Assembly: GCA_009936765.1 (NCBI GenBank)
Contig: JAACDL010000123.1
Span: forward strand, 1 to 11,038
Reading direction: 5' to 3'
DNA length: 11,038 nucleotides
From: Methanobacteriota archaeon
Lineage (GTDB): Archaea > Thermoplasmatota > Poseidoniia > Poseidoniales > Poseidoniaceae
Shown here in pieces: positions 6,949 to 11,038 of the stretch. Positions within the stretch are counted from its first letter, which is position 1; each line of letters starts with the position of its first letter. The position numbers and the translations under genes were made by a program. The notes under the pieces were generated by a model, which searched no databases, was not told where the DNA came from, and saw only the letters and a list, made by a program, of their open reading frames with translations.

Positions 6949-6999
6949 ATCCCTTGCGAGAGGCAAGCCGGTGAAGAGGCTTACGCAGTTGTAACAGAT

Positions 7000-7377
7000 T
7001 CATTCTTCTTCATTAATCCAAAGTTGTCGCCCACAAGAGGGACATGAATATTCATCCGGCCTTAGGCCCTCAACTGTCTCTAAATGTCCGCATGGACCGC
7101 ATAGTATAGTAGAGCGAAATGGTTCATCCATAGTCACATCCACCCTATACATGAATCTCCCTGCATCAGGTAATCGCTCCATAGATGGAGTCCAAGCCGC
7201 AATGGCTTCAGGGCTCATTCTCATGTCTGAAGGGGTCGACATTCCAATGATGAAACAAAGTATCCCTCCCATTCCGGATACAGCACCCATTACAATGTTA
7301 ACAGCGATAGAAAACATAGCACCTAGAACAATTAGAACTATTCCGGATATCAGAAAGTTCTCTCTCCGATTCTTCAT
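7000..7377 (-). CDS. Two-TM zinc-ribbon protein, unknown function
   Basis: This 125-residue protein begins MKNRREN, then has two hydrophobic helices (about 8-28 and 31-47), a linker, and a C-terminal zinc-ribbon with two CxxC knuckles: Cys93/Cys96 (CGPCG) and Cys112/Cys115 (CPSCG), ending in acidic residues. The four cysteines with a 15-residue separation are consistent with one structural zinc. The ribbon is probably cytoplasmic given the positive N-terminus and two helices. I cannot assign a partner or reaction; such ribbons commonly mediate protein or nucleic-acid contacts. The ATG lies 4 nt after the aminotransferase stop, implying one transcript, and no strong Shine-Dalgarno sequence is visible. 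The gene call is supported by the coherent domain architecture despite its small size. Confidence 0.78.
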   Translation of the reverse strand: MKNRRENFLISGIVLIVLGAMFSIAVNIVMGAVSGMGGILCFIIGMSTPSDMRMSPEAIAAWTPSMERLPDAGRFMYRVDVTMDEPFRSTILCGPCGHLETVEGLRPDEYSCPSCGRQLWINEEE

Positions 7378-7381
7378 AGAA

Positions 7382-8701
7382 TCAGCTCATGGCATTTGCT
7401 AAGGCTTTGGCTACTTTTGGCATATCTGAAGCAGATAATGCACACAAACCAATCCTCACCCCGCCCTTTAGAGGTACCAAATACACATCCATTTCAGCGC
7501 ATGATTCGGCTACTGCGACCGGATCATCGGCCTCGATCCAAGCGAAGAAACCATCCATGGTGGGATTGAGTGGAACATTTAATTTCTCACATTCAGATTT
7601 CAAATTGGTTCTTCTGTCATCCAGAAGTTGCTTCAATCGATCTCGTTCTTTGCTCCATGCTTCTCCACCTTCTTCAGATGAATGCATTTCGCTGACACAA
7701 TACTGAGCAACTCTTGGAGCGGCACTCCAAGTTTGCCTACCTGTAACGCTCATAACAGTACTAAGACGGTCTGTGACTTCTTTTTCTGGATGAAGACAAA
7801 CCAAAGCACCGGTTCTTAATCCGTAAATTGTGTGGGATTTAGACAATGAAATCGCAACACAAATCAAGAAGTTCTCAGGCCAAGGCATTCCGGATTCAAT
7901 TGCCCCAAGGATTGTATCCGCCCAAGCATGTGGTTCATCGGCATAAAGTGAATATGCTGAGTCGATTAACAAAGTGTGCCCAATAGATTCGTTATTCAAT
8001 GCTGAAGTAACAAATGATGAAAGGCATGCTGCACGACCTTCCGCCCCCATTGAGAGGCCTGTTGGATTGTGGGCTGGATCATTCAGCCAAACCATGATTT
8101 TGTCTTGCTTTTGGCATAACTCTTCCAAACTTTGTTCGAATTCATCTGCTGCAAAATACGGATGTTCATCATGGCCATTTGGTGGAAGAAGGGGCCAGGT
8201 CAGGAAATCAATCCCATTGTTATCGAGGAACCCTTTGTATGGGCCCCAGTGTCTGTCCCTAAGCAAGGCGCTTTGTCCACGTTCTAGGAGATTATTTGCT
8301 GCTAGGTACAATGCACCACTGCCTCCAGGACTTGCAGTAGCCGCGAAGTTGAACCCTAATTCTTCAAGGCGTGTTCGGGATTCTCCAAATGCGAGTGTCT
8401 TTGACAGGTCTAGGAAAGAAGGAAGTCCTGCTAAAGGAGCATATGCCGAGATTTCAACTTCGGGGGCCGCTCTAACTGCAGCATCTACAACTTTGTTGAT
8501 TGCGAGATTACCATCATCCTCTAACAGGGCGCCAATTGTTCCATTGACAGCATCCTTACCCGCCGCCTTAGCATCTTGGTATCGAGCCCACCAACTGAAG
8601 ATGGTATCACTACCTTGCTTTGCAACACCTGCAACATTCAAGATGTGCTCTCCAGCCATAATCTCCGGAGCCTGTTGGAGGATATTGTTGTGCCGACGCA
8701 T
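7382..8701 (-). CDS. PLP-dependent aminotransferase, class I/II (aspartate/aromatic type)
   Basis: Fold-type I aminotransferases move amino groups between amino acids and 2-oxoacids in the cytoplasm. This 439-residue protein shows GTIGALLEDDG (54-64), SGALYLAANNLLERGQ (128-143), NDPAHNPTG (207-215, with the conserved Asn212 of the PLP site), LIDSAY (245-250, Asp247 for the pyridine nitrogen), SLSKSH with the Schiff-base Lys288, Arg296 near the PLP phosphate, and GGVRIG with a likely substrate-carboxylate Arg416. The pattern is closest to the AspC/TyrB-like aromatic or acidic amino-acid group, but the substrate cannot be read from sequence. Start: ATG at 8701 is the longest option; an in-frame ATG at 8659 (residue 15) has GGAG 4 nt upstream and an AATATC element about 25 nt upstream, and may be the real start. 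It heads the leftward five-gene cluster. Confidence 0.86.
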   Translation of the reverse strand: MRRHNNILQQAPEIMAGEHILNVAGVAKQGSDTIFSWWARYQDAKAAGKDAVNGTIGALLEDDGNLAINKVVDAAVRAAPEVEISAYAPLAGLPSFLDLSKTLAFGESRTRLEELGFNFAATASPGGSGALYLAANNLLERGQSALLRDRHWGPYKGFLDNNGIDFLTWPLLPPNGHDEHPYFAADEFEQSLEELCQKQDKIMVWLNDPAHNPTGLSMGAEGRAACLSSFVTSALNNESIGHTLLIDSAYSLYADEPHAWADTILGAIESGMPWPENFLICVAISLSKSHTIYGLRTGALVCLHPEKEVTDRLSTVMSVTGRQTWSAAPRVAQYCVSEMHSSEEGGEAWSKERDRLKQLLDDRRTNLKSECEKLNVPLNPTMDGFFAWIEADDPVAVAESCAEMDVYLVPLKGGVRIGLCALSASDMPKVAKALANAMS

Positions 8702-8733
8702 TCATGAACGAAATGCGGCTCGGGCTGTTTGAC

Positions 8734-8809
8734 GCCAACGTAGCATAGCTGGTAGTGCTTCGGATTTGTAATCCGACGGTCGGGGGTTCGAGTCCCTCCG
8801 TTGGCTCCA
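8734..8809 (+). tRNA. tRNA-Thr (anticodon UGU), CCA encoded
   Basis: A complete cloverleaf is visible. The acceptor stem GCCAACG (8734-8740) pairs perfectly with CGTTGGC (8799-8805), followed by discriminator T and an encoded CCA (8807-8809). The D arm is GCAT/GTGC around AGCTGGTA. The anticodon stem TCGGA/TCCGA (8760-8764, 8772-8776) encloses the loop TTTGTAA, giving anticodon TGT at 8767-8769, which reads ACA threonine codons. The T arm is GGGGG TTCGAGT CCCTC. There is no intron at the usual position after the anticodon. The nearest upstream gene is the divergent aminotransferase, whose longest reading starts only 32 bp away, so the tRNA must have its own promoter. Confidence 0.96.
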
Positions 8810-8862
8810 CTTGATTACGCTAGTTTTGGCTACTCAGCAGCACAATTAGGGATTGTGAGATT

Positions 8863-8871
8863 TACTATAAA
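8863..8871 (+). promoter_or_regulatory. Possible TATA element for pheS
   Basis: TACTATAAA-like sequence (TTTACTATAAAG across 8861-8872) is the best TATA match in the 131-bp gap between the tRNA and pheS. If used, transcription would begin near 8890-8895, giving a leader of about 45-50 nt. The rest of the gap holds no gene I can see and no clear terminator hairpin after the tRNA. This is a by-eye positional call. Confidence 0.33.
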
Positions 8872-8940
8872 GCATTGAAATTACACTGATTTTATTCATT
8901 CTACCAAGGCATTCAAGACCTACATTTCCCACGACCACTC

Positions 8941-10401
8941 ATGGCGGAGTTAACGAATCCGGAAAGACGGATGCTCCGTGCCATGCAAAACCAACAAGAA
9001 AATTGGTCATTAGATGAGATTTTACTTGCGTGTGATTGGAACGACCAAGCTGTAGCAGTTTCTGCAGGGCATGGGCTCTCCAATCTAGGATTAGTCAAAA
9101 TGACTGAAAGTAGCATAACCGATGTAATACTTGGAAGTGAAGGGGAAAATGCTGCATCAGGGGGACTATTGGAAGCGAGACTATGGGATTTCATACAATC
9201 AAACCCTGGTGTCACGATGAAGGACCTTTCAACTCATTTCGAAAGACACGAATCGGGACCAGGAATTGGATTGCTCAAGGGATTGGGAGTATCCCTTCAA
9301 GGAGGAGCATTTGCCTGCGAAGATACTGAAGCGGTATCAAATGCAATTGCTGCAAGAATTTCTTTCATTGAATCGCCATCGATTAACGACCCTCTTTTTG
9401 AACATTTCAAGGGTCGTAAGAATTTGATTGAGATGGTCGAAGTAGTCACCAGATCTTGGAGAATTACCAAGGCGGGTTCTGCCATATCTTCTGAGGACTT
9501 GGAAGAAGTAGTTAGGATTGCTGAAATAACTCCTGAGTTGCTTCAGACAGATGACTGGAAAGATGCTCAATTCAGACCATATGATGTTTCTTTAGAAGCT
9601 TCAATGCCACGCTCAGGTAGAAGTCATCCAATGCAGGCCTTAATTGAAAGAATAAGGTCTATTTTCTTAGAAATGGGATTCTCAGAACTTGTTGATGATT
9701 ATGTGCAGACGGCAGGATGGAACATGGATGCATTGTTTATCCCACAAGATCACCCTGCACGTGAGATGCAAGATACATTCTACTTAGATAACCCTAAACA
9801 AATCAAACTCGACCCGAAGATGCTCTCAGATTGGAAAGCCATTCATGAACATGGAGGGGACACTGAATCTACAGGATGGGGAGGAGAGTTTAATGAAGAG
9901 GTCTCGCAGAAAGGATTACTGCGAACTCACACTACCGTTAATACAATTCAATATCTAGCGAAGAATCCAACTGACCCATGCAGAGTTTTCGCTATTGATC
10001 GTGTATTTCGAAAGGAAAAAATCGATAGAACACATCTACCTGAGTTCCATCAAATTGAAGGCATAATAATGGAACCAGGAGCAAACCTGGGGATGCTCGT
10101 GAGCACTCTCAAAACATTCTATGCTAAGATGGGCTATCCGGAGGTCCGAGTTAGGCCTGCATACTTCCCTTACACAGAACCTTCTCTCGAAATCGAAGTC
10201 AAGTGGCGAGGAAAGTGGCTTGAATTAGGCGGAGCCGGTATATTTAGGCCCGAAGTAACTGAGCCCCTTGGAATCAAAGACCCTGTTTGTGCATGGGGAA
10301 TGGGTTTGGAAAGACTTGCAATGTTAGTTCTTGGTCTAGATGACATCAGACAGTTGTATATTTCAGATTTAGAGTGGCTACGGAATCAACCAATTTTGTG
10401 A
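8941..10401 (+). CDS. pheS: Phenylalanine--tRNA ligase alpha subunit
   Basis: PheS is the catalytic subunit of the (alpha-beta)2 class II synthetase that charges tRNA-Phe. The 486-residue length and the roughly 200-residue helical/winged N-terminal part match the archaeal/eukaryotic cytosolic type, not the shorter bacterial one. The catalytic core shows motif 1 (HPMQALIERIRSIF, 229-242), LLRTHTT (326-332), motif 2 (RVFRKEKIDRTHLPEFHQIEG region, 354-374, with Arg357 and Glu368-His370), the phenylalanine-pocket segment YFPYTEPS (408-415), GGAGIFRPEV (430-439) and motif 3 GMGLERLAML (453-462, Arg458). All class II signatures look intact. The ATG has no Shine-Dalgarno sequence. The beta-subunit gene pheT does not follow; instead an unrelated membrane protein begins 5 nt after the stop. 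Confidence 0.96.
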   Translation: MAELTNPERRMLRAMQNQQENWSLDEILLACDWNDQAVAVSAGHGLSNLGLVKMTESSITDVILGSEGENAASGGLLEARLWDFIQSNPGVTMKDLSTHFERHESGPGIGLLKGLGVSLQGGAFACEDTEAVSNAIAARISFIESPSINDPLFEHFKGRKNLIEMVEVVTRSWRITKAGSAISSEDLEEVVRIAEITPELLQTDDWKDAQFRPYDVSLEASMPRSGRSHPMQALIERIRSIFLEMGFSELVDDYVQTAGWNMDALFIPQDHPAREMQDTFYLDNPKQIKLDPKMLSDWKAIHEHGGDTESTGWGGEFNEEVSQKGLLRTHTTVNTIQYLAKNPTDPCRVFAIDRVFRKEKIDRTHLPEFHQIEGIIMEPGANLGMLVSTLKTFYAKMGYPEVRVRPAYFPYTEPSLEIEVKWRGKWLELGGAGIFRPEVTEPLGIKDPVCAWGMGLERLAMLVLGLDDIRQLYISDLEWLRNQPIL

Positions 10402-10406
10402 GTTAT

Positions 10407-11038
10407 ATGGACCTTGATTCGATAAATGAACACAGCCCTTGGTGGGCACGTGGTTTCGCGATAATCCTTGGAGCAATTGTACTGCTTTCAATTGCTAATT
10501 TATTCTATTTGGAAGTATTTGGAATCAACGGAATAAACCACTATTCATTTGGAAATGAACCAGATAACCCAGGAGAATATCCAGTTAATGGAACTGATGA
10601 AGAACAGCGCCAATACAATTATTCCATTCAAGAGTGGGATGACTATCAGTCATATCTTACAATGATGAATGATTTAGAAGATTCTCATGTAACTGAAGTG
10701 ACCCAAATATTTGCAGGCCTAGCCGTAATTATTGGAGTTCCAGCAATAGTTATGTTCTGGATACAACACGAAAAGATGATGCAAATTGGAATAGCATTTG
10801 GTGTAACAAAAGTCGTTGGAGATGTCTGGACATCTTACATTACATCAGACATTGTGGCCAGTTACATGGACAGTGTGCCAGGTGGTGGGGATTATTCTTG
10901 GATTGCAAAAACTTCAGTCTTCACTTCGTCAATGTGTGGGATCTTTTTCATAGCACTAGCGGTAGTTTTAGCAAATATGTACCAATCCAAAAATCAAATC
11001 CCTGAAAGTGGATTTCACCTAAATGTTAATTTGATTCA
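10407..11038 (+). CDS. Multi-pass membrane protein of unknown function, 3' end beyond window
   Basis: An ATG 5 nt after the pheS stop opens a frame with no stop to the right edge (210 codons plus two bases). The hydrophobic pattern is coherent: helix 1 at about 15-38, a polar acidic loop at about 39-100, helix 2 at about 102-119, a possible helix at 126-146, and a helix at about 170-192 that ends in a polar tail. With the short N-terminus inside, the long loop would be outside; it contains two N-glycosylation sequons, Asn61 (NGT) and Asn71 (NYS). I recognise no family. The tight spacing suggests co-transcription with pheS, although a functional link to tRNA charging is not implied. The coding call rests on the long open frame, membrane pattern and position. 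Confidence 0.72.
   Translation, partial: MDLDSINEHSPWWARGFAIILGAIVLLSIANLFYLEVFGINGINHYSFGNEPDNPGEYPVNGTDEEQRQYNYSIQEWDDYQSYLTMMNDLEDSHVTEVTQIFAGLAVIIGVPAIVMFWIQHEKMMQIGIAFGVTKVVGDVWTSYITSDIVASYMDSVPGGGDYSWIAKTSVFTSSMCGIFFIALAVVLANMYQSKNQIPESGFHLNVNLI

Noticed and set aside
6949..6966. TTG start at 6966 for folD
   Set aside because: The extra six residues do not match the usual FolD N-terminus, while the ATG at 6948 gives the expected MTAxxxDGK-type start.
7974..8732. Plus-strand open frame of 252 codons
   Set aside because: It lies wholly opposite the aminotransferase, which has all PLP-site motifs; the antisense product is Arg/Ser/Pro-rich and runs to the edge of the tRNA with no plausible start signal.
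8810..8940. Search for a small gene or terminator between tRNA-Thr and pheS
   Set aside because: No frame with coding character and no stable hairpin followed by a T run was found; only a possible TATA element is noted.
1..11038. CRISPR arrays, insertion sequences, integrase sites, prophage or toxin-antitoxin genes
   Set aside because: No regularly spaced repeats, transposase or integrase motifs, or direct repeats at the tRNA 3' end were seen by reading both strands; the tRNA looks like an unused attachment target.

Overview
The window most likely comes from a marine planktonic archaeon of the Poseidoniales type (Marine Group II). The best evidence is a full-length archaeal-type PheS with an N-terminal helical region, a tRNA-Thr with an encoded CCA, a divergent archaeal TatC, several short membrane/zinc-ribbon proteins of unknown function, very tight gene packing, and starts that often lack a Shine-Dalgarno sequence. 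Base composition is moderately AT-rich throughout, and I see no mobile element, CRISPR array, rRNA or phage gene. The lineage is an inference from gene content; no 16S or other formal marker is present.

Layout. (1) Positions 1-503, minus strand: the start-proximal part of a glycerophosphodiester phosphodiesterase-family gene that runs off the left edge and lacks the family's N-terminal His-Arg-Gly motif. (2) Positions 504-594: a 91-bp divergent intergenic region with a perfect 8-bp inverted repeat just upstream of the next gene. (3) Positions 595-4610, plus strand: a probable operon of an MFS transporter (Atg22/UMF1 type) with a 134-residue acidic external insert, a PAP2/inositol-phosphorylceramide-synthase-like membrane enzyme with its own external C-terminal domain, and a TatC whose three hallmark glutamates are all replaced. 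(4) Positions 4579-8701, minus strand: a five-gene cluster transcribed leftwards, in order aminotransferase, two-TM zinc-ribbon protein, FolD, two-TM protein with a long Pro/Asp/Glu-rich tail, and PHP-domain phosphoesterase; its last gene overlaps the 3' end of tatC tail to tail. (5) Positions 8734-8809, plus strand: tRNA-Thr(UGU), head to head with the aminotransferase. (6) Positions 8941-11038, plus strand: pheS followed after 5 nt by an unrecognised multi-pass membrane protein that is cut by the right edge.

How the genes may work together. The plus-strand operon is envelope-directed: a transporter, a lipid-phosphate/head-group enzyme and a translocase subunit, two of which carry similar-sized acidic extracytoplasmic domains. 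The minus-strand cluster mixes amino-acid metabolism (aminotransferase), one-carbon folate chemistry (FolD) and probable nucleotide or RNA-end hydrolysis (PHP) with two small membrane proteins. The tRNA and pheS form a translation block. No obvious defence or mobile system is present. The most unusual items are the glutamate-less TatC and its zero-gap coupling to the PAP2 enzyme, the transporter insert with an internal duplication, and the GDPD homologue without its catalytic N-terminal motif.
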